A stretch of 13,943 nt of DNA from Bacteroidota bacterium (lineage in GTDB: Bacteria; Bacteroidota; Bacteroidia; Bacteroidales; Bacteroidaceae): the NCBI GenBank assembly GCA_023415545.1, contig JAEZKJ010000082.1, positions 1-13,943 on the forward strand, given 5' to 3'. The position numbers and the translations under genes were made by a program. Below the pieces are notes generated by a model. That model saw only the letters and a list, made by a program, of their open reading frames with translations. It had not been told where the DNA came from and ran no database searches. Below are positions 1-7,037 of the stretch, piece after piece; the first letter of the stretch is position 1, and every line of letters starts with the position of its first letter.

Positions 1-237
1 ATGTTAACAGCTTTGGTTGACGAAGGTAGTAAGTTGGGTGTTGAATTCAATGAGAAAGAGTACAATGAATCATTGCCACTTTTAAAGTTGCAACTCAAGG
101 CTCTTGTTGCTCGTGACATTTGGGATATGAATGAATATTATCATGTTATAAATCAAACCAACGAAAGTGTGAGCAAAGCTATTGAATTGATGAATTCTCC
201 AAATTATGGTGGCTTATTTAAAAAGAAGAATAAATAG
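1..237 (+). CDS. C-terminal fragment of a probable S41-family (CtpA-like) processing peptidase
   Basis: Only the last 78 codons lie in the window, and the ATG at position 1 is probably an internal methionine rather than the start. The residues around 28-52, running LLKLQLKALVARDIWDMNEYY and followed by INQTNESVSKAIELM, match what I recall of the C-terminal tail of Bacteroidales S41 peptidases. In these proteins a periplasmic PDZ and serine-protease core is followed by a helical extension. No catalytic residues or PDZ domain are visible because they would lie upstream of the window. The tail ends in a lysine-rich segment (KKKNK). The gene converges on the PAP2 phosphatase on the other strand, and the hairpin at 361-400 lies between them. 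The family call rests on recall of one short tail, so it is moderate only. The open frame and its stop at 235-237 are clear. Confidence 0.55.
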   Translation: MLTALVDEGSKLGVEFNEKEYNESLPLLKLQLKALVARDIWDMNEYYHVINQTNESVSKAIELMNSPNYGGLFKKKNK

Positions 238-360
238 TGCTTCCTAAACAACTTTAGAATGTAATATTTGAAATAAATCCTGTAGGAGATTACGAAAACT
301 AAAATTTTAGCTTGTTTTCACCCTCTGTGATTTTTCAATTTTATCTAATAAAATATTTTA

Positions 361-400
361 AAGCTACATTATGAACGGAAAAATATACATAATGTAGCTT
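361..400. terminator. Perfect 13-bp hairpin between convergent genes, probable bidirectional terminator
   Basis: AAGCTACATTATG at 361-373 is exactly repeated in reverse complement at 388-400, with a 14-nt A-rich loop. It lies 123 nt past the S41 stop on + and 63 nt past the PAP2 stop on -. On the - strand the stem is followed by an AT-rich run with TTTT segments (positions 360 down to about 345). On the + strand the following bases are less T-rich. A terminator serving mainly the phosphatase is the simplest reading. The rest of 238-463 is very AT-rich and includes a short palindrome CTAAAATTTTAG at 299-310; I see no gene in it. Confidence 0.5.
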
Positions 401-463
401 ATGTAATATATTATACTTGTTTCGTTGGAAAAATGTTATTATTAATTTCTCCTCTAAAATAGA

Positions 464-1066
464 TTAATATTTAAAAAGAACTTTGTTTAGCCATCTGTTA
501 ACATAGATATTTATAAATCCACAACCAACTCCAATAACAGCTCCGGCCATTACGTCGCTAGGATAATGAACACCTTGATTCATTCGAGCAAATCCAACGC
601 TTGTTGCCCAAATTGCAGAAGGAGCGATAACATACCATTTCGGATAAGTTATACTTAGCGATGTAGCAAGTGAAAATGCAGCAGCAGTATGACTTGAAGG
701 GAAAGAGGAACTTTTTATGTGTGAAGCGCCATAAGGTGTAATCTTATCGGGGTATTTAAGGAATGGACGTTGGCGGTCAACAATCTCTTTTGTAACATAA
801 CTTATACCAACAGCCTCAATAACTGTTGTCCCAATATAAATGGCCTCTTTTAATAACTTTCTATCTTTTTCTATAAATGCATAAATAGCCATTGCCGATG
901 GCAGACCTATCGTAATAACAGGAGTAGTAGTAGATATAACTTTGCTTACTCCATGAACATCCCATTTGTTTATTCTATGTAGAGTATTTATATCCCAATT
1001 CTGTGCTATGCCTTTAAAAGATATTGCAAGAAGTAATATTAAAAATATTATAGCCTTTTTAGTCAT
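464..1066 (-). CDS. PAP2-family phosphatase (membrane or exported lipid phosphatase)
   Basis: The 200-residue protein has all three PAP2 / acid phosphatase signature blocks: K93-x6-R100-P101, P123-S-S-H126, and R161-x5-H167-x3-D171. In the third block alanine replaces the usual serine before the arginine. H126 and H167 are the expected nucleophile partner and phosphohistidine positions. Residues 1-22 form a cleavable-looking signal peptide or first membrane helix ending in A-Q. Hydrophobic stretches at about 45-64, 77-92, 128-160 and 172-190 suggest a membrane protein. Known relatives dephosphorylate lipid phosphates such as undecaprenyl pyrophosphate, phosphatidylglycerol phosphate or lipid A, and the substrate cannot be told here. 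The ATG at 1066 gives a sensible signal peptide. The gene is divergent from the sigma factor at 1232, so the two share a 165-bp control region. Confidence 0.85.
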   Translation of the reverse strand: MTKKAIIFLILLLAISFKGIAQNWDINTLHRINKWDVHGVSKVISTTTPVITIGLPSAMAIYAFIEKDRKLLKEAIYIGTTVIEAVGISYVTKEIVDRQRPFLKYPDKITPYGASHIKSSSFPSSHTAAAFSLATSLSITYPKWYVIAPSAIWATSVGFARMNQGVHYPSDVMAGAVIGVGCGFINIYVNRWLNKVLFKY

Positions 1067-1083
1067 ATATTCTTTAATTTCTA

Positions 1084-1091
1084 CAAATGTA
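1084..1091 (-). promoter_or_regulatory. Candidate -7 element for the PAP2 gene
   Basis: Read on -, this is TACATTTG, a perfect match to the Bacteroides -7 consensus TAnnTTTG, 17 nt upstream of the ATG. I cannot find a convincing TTTG-like -33 element 19-21 bp further upstream, so support is partial. The implied leader would be about 10-12 nt. Confidence 0.33.
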
Positions 1092-1231
1092 ATAATTATT
1101 GGTTTTTATATTCCGAGTATAATTGATAAATGGTTTCTTAACAATAATGTTCTTTTAAAGAGAGAAAAGAGAATAAAATTGTAATTTTAAAAAAATAAAA
1201 ACGACTAATAGACTAAACAGCAAAAATGTAG

Positions 1232-1705
1232 ATGGAAAATATAGAAGAAAAGGTCTTCATAAATATGATTGATGGGCATAAACGATTGATTTACAAATTA
1301 TGCTATATGTATGCCAATTCACTCTACTTAGTAAATGACCTATTTCAAGAAGTTACCATAAACTTGTGGAAAAGTTTCGGAATGTTTCGAGGTGAATGTT
1401 CCATTCAAACATGGGTATATCGCATTACTCTAAATACATGCATTACATATTACCGTAAAAACAGTAGGGAACTCCAAACAGAGTCGCTTACATTCGATAT
1501 CGATCTTTTTGAAGAAAATGAAGATGATAGACTTTCAATTCTTCATGGGATGATATCTAAACTAAATCCAATCGATAAAGCTCTTATACTTCTATATCTT
1601 GAAGATAGGCCTTATGAAGAGATAGCCGAACTTTTGGGAATGACAAAAAGTAATGTAGGTGTAAGGCTTACTCGTATTAAAGATAAATTAAGAGAAATGG
1701 CATAA
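1232..1705 (+). CDS. ECF-type RNA polymerase sigma factor
   Basis: The 157-residue protein has the two-domain layout of extracytoplasmic-function sigma factors. A sigma-70 region 2 spans about residues 12-76, including DLFQEVTINLWKS (36-48) and the W61-V-Y-R-I block. A region 4 helix-turn-helix spans about 106-155, with YEEIAELLGMTKSNVGVRLTRI. The length is at the short end but normal for ECF factors, and there is no region 3 or extra C-terminal sensor domain. It directs RNA polymerase to a small regulon in the cytoplasm. The next gene, 35 bp downstream on the same strand, encodes a membrane protein that may hold it inactive. A weak -7-like sequence, TAAAATTG, occurs at 1174-1181 with one mismatch to TAnnTTTG and no clear -33. 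The target promoter of this factor cannot be deduced from the window. It could alternatively be grouped with SigW-like Bacteroidales factors. Confidence 0.9.
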   Translation: MENIEEKVFINMIDGHKRLIYKLCYMYANSLYLVNDLFQEVTINLWKSFGMFRGECSIQTWVYRITLNTCITYYRKNSRELQTESLTFDIDLFEENEDDRLSILHGMISKLNPIDKALILLYLEDRPYEEIAELLGMTKSNVGVRLTRIKDKLREMA

Positions 1706-1740
1706 GGTTAGCAAAGTTTTAATCTATTAAATGATAAATT

Positions 1741-2328
1741 ATGGAACTTGAGGAGATGAAATCACAGTGGCAGCAAATGAGCAGACGGCTTGAAGAGTCG
1801 GAGATATGCAACGAGAGTATGATAAAAGAGATACTTAATAATCGTTCAACAACTTTATTTGGAAAAATTGAGCGTTTTGAATTGAAGCTTTTAATCTTTC
1901 TTTCTATTTTCTTCTGCATATATCTTTTCCCAATTTATATTGAGATATTTGGACCCTATGGTACATTGGTAAATGAGTTTGTATTAGCATTTGGAATTGT
2001 AATACAGATTATAAAGATCACTAAAATCAGAAGCATAAAAATATTTAAAGACAGTGCTATTGATATTTATAAAAAAGCATTATGGTTTCAAACAACACTT
2101 TTACATAAAATTTATATTTATGTTATAGCTCCTTTGTGGATAATGATGCTAATTGGTTTAATTATAAATCACCTATTACCAATAATACCTATCTCATATA
2201 TCACTCTATATATTGGAGTCTCTATAATTGCAGCTTCAATTATTATTACACTATTACTATTAAGAAGGAAAAGATACATGAATGAGTTGTTAGAATTAAT
2301 TAAAGAATTGGATACAATGAAGAAATAG
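1741..2328 (+). CDS. Four-helix membrane protein, candidate anti-sigma partner
   Basis: The 195-residue protein has a charged, helical cytoplasmic N-terminus (residues 1-47, beginning MELEEMKSQWQQMSRRLEES). Four predicted membrane helices follow, at about 48-70, 74-94, 123-147 and 152-174, then a short charged tail (RRKRYMNELLELIKELDTMKK) with coiled-coil character. No zinc-binding HxxxCxxC anti-sigma motif or FecR domain is present. The placement 35 bp after the ECF sigma gene, and my recollection that many Bacteroidales ECF genes are followed by proteins with this MELxELKxxW-type opening, suggest a membrane-bound regulator of the sigma factor. That role is inferred from context only. No enzymatic motif is visible. 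Confidence 0.8.
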   Translation: MELEEMKSQWQQMSRRLEESEICNESMIKEILNNRSTTLFGKIERFELKLLIFLSIFFCIYLFPIYIEIFGPYGTLVNEFVLAFGIVIQIIKITKIRSIKIFKDSAIDIYKKALWFQTTLLHKIYIYVIAPLWIMMLIGLIINHLLPIIPISYITLYIGVSIIAASIIITLLLLRRKRYMNELLELIKELDTMKK

Positions 2329-2378
2329 TAAACCACATCTAAATCTTGAATTTTGAGGATAAAAATGTAATAATTCTA

Positions 2379-2406
2379 TAATAGAAAAATAAAAGTTTTA
2401 CTATTA
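2379..2406 (+). terminator. Weak AT-only hairpin after the sigma-factor operon
   Basis: TAATAG at 2379-2384 pairs with CTATTA at 2401-2406. The inner AAAA and TTTT (2386-2389 and 2396-2399) can also pair after one A-A mismatch, leaving a 6-nt loop. It lies about 50 bp past the stop of the membrane protein gene, in a spot where transcription should end before the frd/sdh promoter. The stem has only one G-C pair and no clean T-tract, so this is tentative. Confidence 0.25.
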
Positions 2407-2426
2407 CGGAATTATTTCTTTAATGT

Positions 2427-2458
2427 CTTGTATTATCAATAGTTTTACTATAATTTTG
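2427..2458 (+). promoter_or_regulatory. Bacteroides-type promoter of the frd/sdh operon
   Basis: A -33 element CTTG (2427-2430; consensus TTTG) is separated by 20 bp from a perfect -7 element TAATTTTG (2451-2458; consensus TAnnTTTG). Spacing and sequence both fit the known primary promoter of Bacteroides. Transcription would start near 2463-2465, giving a leader of about 60 nt before the ATG at 2527. This is the best-supported promoter in the window. Confidence 0.6.
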
Positions 2459-2526
2459 TCCCTTGAGAAAACTATATTCTGAAGGAAATCAATATAAACA
2501 ATTAAATAATTTAAAATCAATCATTT

Positions 2527-3210
2527 ATGTGGTTATGTAATTCATCTATTGGAAGGAAAGTGGTGATGAGTGTCACAGGTCTAGCCCTTATCCTATTTTT
2601 GACGTTTCACATGGCGATGAATCTTGTTGCTATCTTCTCTAAAGAAGCATACAACATGATTTGTGAGTTTTTGGGAGCTAACTGGTATGCACTGATCGCT
2701 ACTGCAGGATTAGGTTTCTTGGTAGTTGTTCACATTGTGTATGCTTTCTGGCTAACAATGCAAAACCGTGCTGCTCGTGGAACAGAACGTTATGCTGTTA
2801 ATGAGAGACCTAAAAATGTAGAGTGGGCATCTCAAAACATGCTAGCTTTAGGTATTATTGTTTTGTTAGGTTTAGGATTACACCTATTCAACTTCTGGGC
2901 AAAAATGCAGTTGCCTGAGGTATTGCACATGTTAGGTGTTCATGTAGATACTACATATGCAGCCGATGGTGTTCATCACATTATTAATACTTTCAGCTGC
3001 CCGGTTTACGTAGTTCTTTATCTTGTTTGGTTAGCAGCTTTGTGGTTCCACTTGACTCATGGTTTCTGGAGTGCAATTCAGACATTAGGATGGAATAACA
3101 ACATATGGTTTGAACGTTGGAAAGTAATTGGTAACATCTATTCTACATTAGTTGTATTAGGTTTTGTTGCTGTTGTAGTTTATTACGCTTTGTGCGGTTC
3201 TTGCTGCTAA
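2527..3210 (+). CDS. frdC: Succinate dehydrogenase/fumarate reductase cytochrome b subunit
   Basis: The 227-residue membrane anchor of a type B (diheme, single-anchor) succinate:quinone oxidoreductase. It binds two b hemes and exchanges electrons with menaquinone for the flavoprotein and iron-sulfur subunits encoded next. Five hydrophobic helices are visible at about 13-36, 55-78, 105-125, 155-177 and 202-222. Histidines within or next to helices 1-4 (H28, H69, H119, and H175 or H178) are the likely heme ligands, by analogy with Wolinella FrdC. The opening MWLCNSSIGRKVVMSVTG and the segment THGFWSAIQTLGWN are typical of Bacteroides proteins. In fermenting Bacteroidales the enzyme mainly reduces fumarate to succinate. 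The start at 2527 fits family N-termini. An odd point is the cysteine-rich C-terminus CGSCC (C223, C226, C227). The name sdhC would be equally acceptable. Confidence 0.93.
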   Translation: MWLCNSSIGRKVVMSVTGLALILFLTFHMAMNLVAIFSKEAYNMICEFLGANWYALIATAGLGFLVVVHIVYAFWLTMQNRAARGTERYAVNERPKNVEWASQNMLALGIIVLLGLGLHLFNFWAKMQLPEVLHMLGVHVDTTYAADGVHHIINTFSCPVYVVLYLVWLAALWFHLTHGFWSAIQTLGWNNNIWFERWKVIGNIYSTLVVLGFVAVVVYYALCGSCC

Positions 3211-3244
3211 AATTCTAATTGTAAATTAAAATAGTAAAAATATT

Positions 3245-5188
3245 ATGGCTAATATAGATTCTAAAATTCCTGAAGGCCTTTTGGCCGAAAAATGGACCAA
3301 TTATAAAGCTCATCAGAAATTGGTAAACCCAGCTAATAAACGTCGTCTTGACATTATCGTAGTTGGTACAGGTCTTGCTGGTGCTTCGGCAGCAGCTTCA
3401 CTTGGTGCTTTGGGTTTCAAAGTATTAAATTTCTGTATTCAAGATTCTCCACGTCGTGCTCACTCTATCGCAGCACAAGGTGGTATTAATGCTGCAAAGA
3501 ATTATCAAAATGATGGTGACTCTGTATACCGTCTTTTCTATGATACAATCAAAGGTGGTGACTATCGTGCTCGCGAAGCAAACGTTTATCGTCTTGCTGA
3601 GGTTTCTAACGAAATCATCGACCAATGTGTTGCTCAAGGTGTACCTTTTGCTCGCGAATATGGTGGCTTACTTGATAACCGTTCTTTCGGTGGTGCTCAG
3701 GTATCCCGTACATTCTATGCTCGTGGTCAAACCGGACAACAGCTTCTTCTTGGAGCATACTCAGCACTTAGCCGCGAGGTTCAACGTGGTAACGTAAAAT
3801 TATATACTCGTTATGAGATGCTTAACCTTGTAATAATCGATGGTCGTGCACGTGGTATCATTGCACGTAATCTTGTTACAGGTGCTGTTGAACGTTTTGC
3901 TGCTCATGCTGTTGTTATTGGTACTGGTGGTTACGGAAATGCATATTTCCTTTCTACAAATGCTATGGGTTCTAACGGTTCTGCTGCTATGCAAATCTAC
4001 CGTAAAGGTGCTTACTTCGCTAACCCATGTTTTGCTCAGATCCACCCAACATGTGTTCCTGTACATGGTGATAAGCAGTCAAAACTTACTCTTATGTCCG
4101 AGTCATTACGTAATGACGGACGTATCTGGGTTCCTAAAAAATTAGAAGATGCTAAAGCTCTTCAAGCAGGAACAAAGAAAGCTAATGATATTCCAGATGA
4201 GGATCGTGACTTCTATTTGGAACGTCGTTACCCAGCATTCGGTAACCTTGTTCCACGTGACGTTGCTTCACGTGCTGCTAAAGAGCGTTGCGATGCAGGT
4301 TACGGTGTAAACAATACAGGTCTTGCTGTATTCCTTGACTTTAAATATGCAATCGATCGTCTTGGCGAGGATGTTGTTCGTGCTCGTTATGGTAACTTGT
4401 TCGATATGTACGAAGAGATTACTGATGATAATCCATACAAGACTCCAATGATGATCTTCCCAGCTATCCACTATACTATGGGTGGTATTTGGGTTGACTA
4501 TGAGCTAATGACATCTATCAAGGGTTGTTACGCAATTGGTGAAGCAAACTTCTCGGATCATGGTGCTAACCGTCTTGGTGCATCTGCTCTTATGCAAGGT
4601 CTTGCTGATGGCTACTTCGTATTGCCATATACAATCCAAAACTATTTATCTGACCAAATTCAGGTTCCTCGTTTCTCTACTGATCTTCCAGAATTTGCTG
4701 AAGCAGAGAAAGAGGTTACAGATAAGATTGCTAAACTTATGAATATTAAGGGTACACGTTCAGTTGACTCTATTCATAAAGAGTTAGGTCTAATTATGTG
4801 GAACTTTGTTGGTATGGGACGTACTAAAGAATCTTTGGAAACTGCTTTAGCTAAGATTAAAGAGGTTGAAAAAGTATTCTGGACAGAACTTCGCATCCCA
4901 GGAGAGGCAAATACTCTAAATGTTGAACTTGAAAAGGCATTACGTCTTTGCGACTTTATCGAGATTGGTAAATTGATGGCATTGGATGCTCTTAACCGTG
5001 AAGAGTCATGTGGTGGTCACTTCCGTGAAGAACACCAGACTCCAGAAGGTGAAGCTCTTCGCCACGATGACCAGTTCTCGTATGTAGCTTGTTGGAAGTT
5101 TATGGGTGAAGGAAAAACTCCTGAGCTTATAAAAGAAGATTTGAACTATGAATTTACTAAAGTTCAGACACGTAATTATAAGTCTTAA
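3245..5188 (+). CDS. frdA: Succinate dehydrogenase/fumarate reductase flavoprotein subunit
   Basis: The catalytic subunit that interconverts fumarate and succinate, 647 residues, typical of the type B family. The N-terminal FAD-binding Rossmann motif is GTGLAG (41-46). H73, in RRAHSIAAQGG, is the expected covalent FAD attachment residue. Substrate-site residues can be matched to enterobacterial homologues: H267 (QIHPT), R338 (VPRDVASR), H409 (AIHYTMGG) and R443 (GANRLGA). A C-terminal helical domain (about 500-600) follows. It lies 34 bp after the cytochrome b gene and 20 bp before the iron-sulfur gene, so the three are one operon. Codon use is strongly biased (CGT for Arg, GGT for Gly, GCT for Ala) compared with flanking genes, which suggests high expression. 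This bias also produces several long, spurious overlapping frames. No defects are seen. sdhA is an equally valid name. Confidence 0.97.
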   Translation: MANIDSKIPEGLLAEKWTNYKAHQKLVNPANKRRLDIIVVGTGLAGASAAASLGALGFKVLNFCIQDSPRRAHSIAAQGGINAAKNYQNDGDSVYRLFYDTIKGGDYRAREANVYRLAEVSNEIIDQCVAQGVPFAREYGGLLDNRSFGGAQVSRTFYARGQTGQQLLLGAYSALSREVQRGNVKLYTRYEMLNLVIIDGRARGIIARNLVTGAVERFAAHAVVIGTGGYGNAYFLSTNAMGSNGSAAMQIYRKGAYFANPCFAQIHPTCVPVHGDKQSKLTLMSESLRNDGRIWVPKKLEDAKALQAGTKKANDIPDEDRDFYLERRYPAFGNLVPRDVASRAAKERCDAGYGVNNTGLAVFLDFKYAIDRLGEDVVRARYGNLFDMYEEITDDNPYKTPMMIFPAIHYTMGGIWVDYELMTSIKGCYAIGEANFSDHGANRLGASALMQGLADGYFVLPYTIQNYLSDQIQVPRFSTDLPEFAEAEKEVTDKIAKLMNIKGTRSVDSIHKELGLIMWNFVGMGRTKESLETALAKIKEVEKVFWTELRIPGEANTLNVELEKALRLCDFIEIGKLMALDALNREESCGGHFREEHQTPEGEALRHDDQFSYVACWKFMGEGKTPELIKEDLNYEFTKVQTRNYKS

Positions 5189-5208
5189 TTATTAATAGAA
5201 AGAAGAAA

Positions 5209-5964
5209 ATGGATAAAAATATAAGTTTCACATTAAAAGTATGGCGTCAAAGAGGTCCTAAAGAGAAAGGCCATTTTGAAACATTCCAAATGAAAGATAT
5301 TCCAGGTGACACTTCATTCCTGGAGATGATGGATATTTTGAACGAACAGCTTATCGAAGAGAATAAAGAACCTATCGTATTCGATCATGACTGTCGTGAA
5401 GGTATCTGTGGTATGTGTTCTATGTATATTAACGGACACCCACATGGACCTGCTACAGGAGCAACAACTTGTCAAATCTATATGCGTCGTTTCAAAGATG
5501 GTGATACTATCACTGTTGAGCCATGGCGTTCGGCAGGTTTCCCTGTAATTCGTGACCTTATGGTTGACCGTAGCGCTTTTGATAAGATTATGCAATCGGG
5601 TGGTTACGTTTCAATAAACACAGGTGGTGTTCCTGATGCTAACTCAATTCCTATTCCAAAGAAGGATGCTGATGAGGCTATGGATGCTGCTGCTTGTATT
5701 GGTTGCGGTGCTTGTGTTGCTGCTTGTAAGAATGGTTCGGCTATGCTTTTCGTTTCTGCTAAAGTTAGCCAGCTTGCTCTTTTACCACAAGGTAAAATTG
5801 AAGCCGACCGTCGTGCAAAAGCTATGTTGAGCAAAATGGATGAACTTGGTTTCGGTAACTGTACTAACACACGCGCTTGTGAAGCTGAGTGCCCTAAATG
5901 TGTATCTATCAGCAATATCGCTCGTTTGAACCGTGAGTTCATTTCAGCTAAACTTAAAGATTAA
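5209..5964 (+). CDS. frdB: Succinate dehydrogenase/fumarate reductase iron-sulfur subunit
   Basis: The 251-residue electron-transfer subunit linking the FAD of the flavoprotein to the heme subunit. An N-terminal plant-type ferredoxin domain carries the [2Fe-2S] ligands C62, C67, C70 and C88 (DCREGICGMC then TTC). The C-terminal domain carries C163-x2-C166-x2-C169-x3-C173 and then C218, C224 and C228. By alignment with E. coli FrdB, C163, C166, C169 and C228 would bind [4Fe-4S], and C173, C218 and C224 would bind [3Fe-4S]. All expected ligands are present. An extra cysteine, C231, follows the last one. A purine-rich stretch (AGAAAGAAGAAA, 5197-5208) directly precedes the ATG. It is the last gene of the operon and is followed by the terminator at 5987-6020. 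Confidence 0.95.
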   Translation: MDKNISFTLKVWRQRGPKEKGHFETFQMKDIPGDTSFLEMMDILNEQLIEENKEPIVFDHDCREGICGMCSMYINGHPHGPATGATTCQIYMRRFKDGDTITVEPWRSAGFPVIRDLMVDRSAFDKIMQSGGYVSINTGGVPDANSIPIPKKDADEAMDAAACIGCGACVAACKNGSAMLFVSAKVSQLALLPQGKIEADRRAKAMLSKMDELGFGNCTNTRACEAECPKCVSISNIARLNREFISAKLKD

Positions 5965-5986
5965 TTCTATTAAAGTTTATATATAA

Positions 5987-6020
5987 ATAAGGCCCGTCTT
6001 GAAACCGGGCCTTATTTTTT
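5987..6020 (+). terminator. Intrinsic terminator of the frd/sdh operon
   Basis: ATAAGGCCCG (5987-5996) is perfectly complementary to CGGGCCTTAT (6006-6015) across a 9-nt loop, and a run of T residues ends at 6020. The GC-rich core followed by a T-tract is a classic rho-independent terminator. It starts 22 bp after the frdB stop. The converging dihydrouridine synthase gene ends at 6046, 26 bp away, and the mirrored A-rich flank (ATATAAATAA) suggests weaker termination for that strand too. Confidence 0.88.
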
Positions 6021-6045
6021 ATATTAATCACTATCAATTAATAGC

Positions 6046-6987
6046 TTAATATTTAAGCTTGTAATTATTCAATGCTTGTTGATATTTTGTTATCGAGCCA
6101 CTCTTTTTTAACTCTTTTCCAACTTTCTTATCAATATATGGTAGCATGTATTCCCAAAAAGCGTGCATCTTACTCAGCAGTTGCGAATCGCCTTGAAGTC
6201 GTTGAGCATACACGTTATATATCTCATCATGCATCTGTATAATCATTTTTCTCTGGCTATCCTCATCCAATTTGCCATGGTTATATTCAAGTGCCAAATA
6301 TGGCTTGCCAAGCAATCCTCTACCTATCATAACACCATATACAGATGGATATTTCTCCTTTATAAACCCTATTTGTGAAGCTTCGGTTATATTCCCGTTG
6401 TACACAAGTTTATGTTTACACACGTTTGCGAAAGCATCAAAACTATTCATATCCACATCTCCTTTGTATTGTTGCTTTCCTGTTCGTGGATGAATAGTCA
6501 CCATTTTAAGTTTTGTATCATTTAAAATAGGTAATATCTCTCTCCATTCATCATTACTTTCTGCTCCGAGTCTCATCTTTACCGAGAAATCAATATCAGG
6601 ATATCTCTCAGTAGCGTTCATTATCTCTTGGACCTCTTGTGGGTGTGGTAAAATTCCACAACCTTTATGTCTTTTAGAGATCATAGGGAAGGGGCATCCA
6701 AAGTTTATATCTATCCACTTATAACCTCTTTCAGCTATGATATCTACTAAAGTCATAAACTCATCGGGATGTGAAGCCAAAACTTGTGGTACAATACAGT
6801 CTACACTATTTTCTTGTGGGTCGATATCACGTAAATCTTTATTGCGTATAGGTAATTTATAATCCGTACCCTTCTCCAAGCGCGTAAAGGGAGCAAAATA
6901 AGCATCTACATTGCCGAAAACTTTTTCGTGAGCATTTCGCCAGGCAGATTCTGTATATCCTTGTAAAGGGGCTGAAAATATCTTCAT
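6046..6987 (-). CDS. tRNA-dihydrouridine synthase
   Basis: A flavin-dependent enzyme that reduces specific uridines in tRNA D-loops to dihydrouridine. Counting from the ATG at 6987, the protein has 313 residues and a TIM-barrel N-terminal domain. Visible are the FMN-site opening FSAPLQGYTE (4-13), the active-site block INFGCP (94-99) with catalytic C98, K137 in FSVKMRLG, H166-P-R-T in the phosphate-site strand, NGNI (197-200) and MIGRGLLGKP (220-229). A helical C-terminal tRNA-binding domain follows. The frame also opens at an ATG at 7017. The shorter start is preferred because MKIFSAPLQG aligns with the beginning of the family, and because the extra ten residues lie over the control region shared with the divergent thioesterase gene. 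Which Dus subgroup and which uridine it modifies cannot be decided here. Confidence 0.92.
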   Translation of the reverse strand: MKIFSAPLQGYTESAWRNAHEKVFGNVDAYFAPFTRLEKGTDYKLPIRNKDLRDIDPQENSVDCIVPQVLASHPDEFMTLVDIIAERGYKWIDINFGCPFPMISKRHKGCGILPHPQEVQEIMNATERYPDIDFSVKMRLGAESNDEWREILPILNDTKLKMVTIHPRTGKQQYKGDVDMNSFDAFANVCKHKLVYNGNITEASQIGFIKEKYPSVYGVMIGRGLLGKPYLALEYNHGKLDEDSQRKMIIQMHDEIYNVYAQRLQGDSQLLSKMHAFWEYMLPYIDKKVGKELKKSGSITKYQQALNNYKLKY

Positions 6988-7025
6988 ATCAATAATTTTA
7001 GATACAAAAGAAATCATTTTTCCTT

Positions 7026-7033
7026 TATCTTTG
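7026..7033 (+). promoter_or_regulatory. Candidate -7 element immediately before the thioesterase gene
   Basis: TATCTTTG perfectly matches TAnnTTTG and is the same octamer as the one upstream of dapB. Its final G is only 4 nt before the ATG at 7038, so transcription would begin at or near the start codon. No good -33 element is visible in 7002-7008. It may be a promoter giving a leaderless or near-leaderless mRNA, or a chance match in AT-rich DNA. Confidence 0.28.
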
Positions 7034-7037
7034 TTCT

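Noticed and set aside
966..1184. 72-codon frame on + across the PAP2 start
   Set aside because: It is largely antisense to the signal peptide region of the phosphatase and has no recognisable features.
3425..4742. Several 67-113-codon open frames on both strands inside the flavoprotein gene
   Set aside because: They overlap a clear, complete frdA reading frame, resemble no family, and arise from its biased codon use.
6988..7017. Ten-residue N-terminal extension of the dihydrouridine synthase
   Set aside because: MKIFSAPLQG at 6987 aligns with the family start, and the extension lies over the divergent control region, including a -7-like TTCTTTTG on the - strand.
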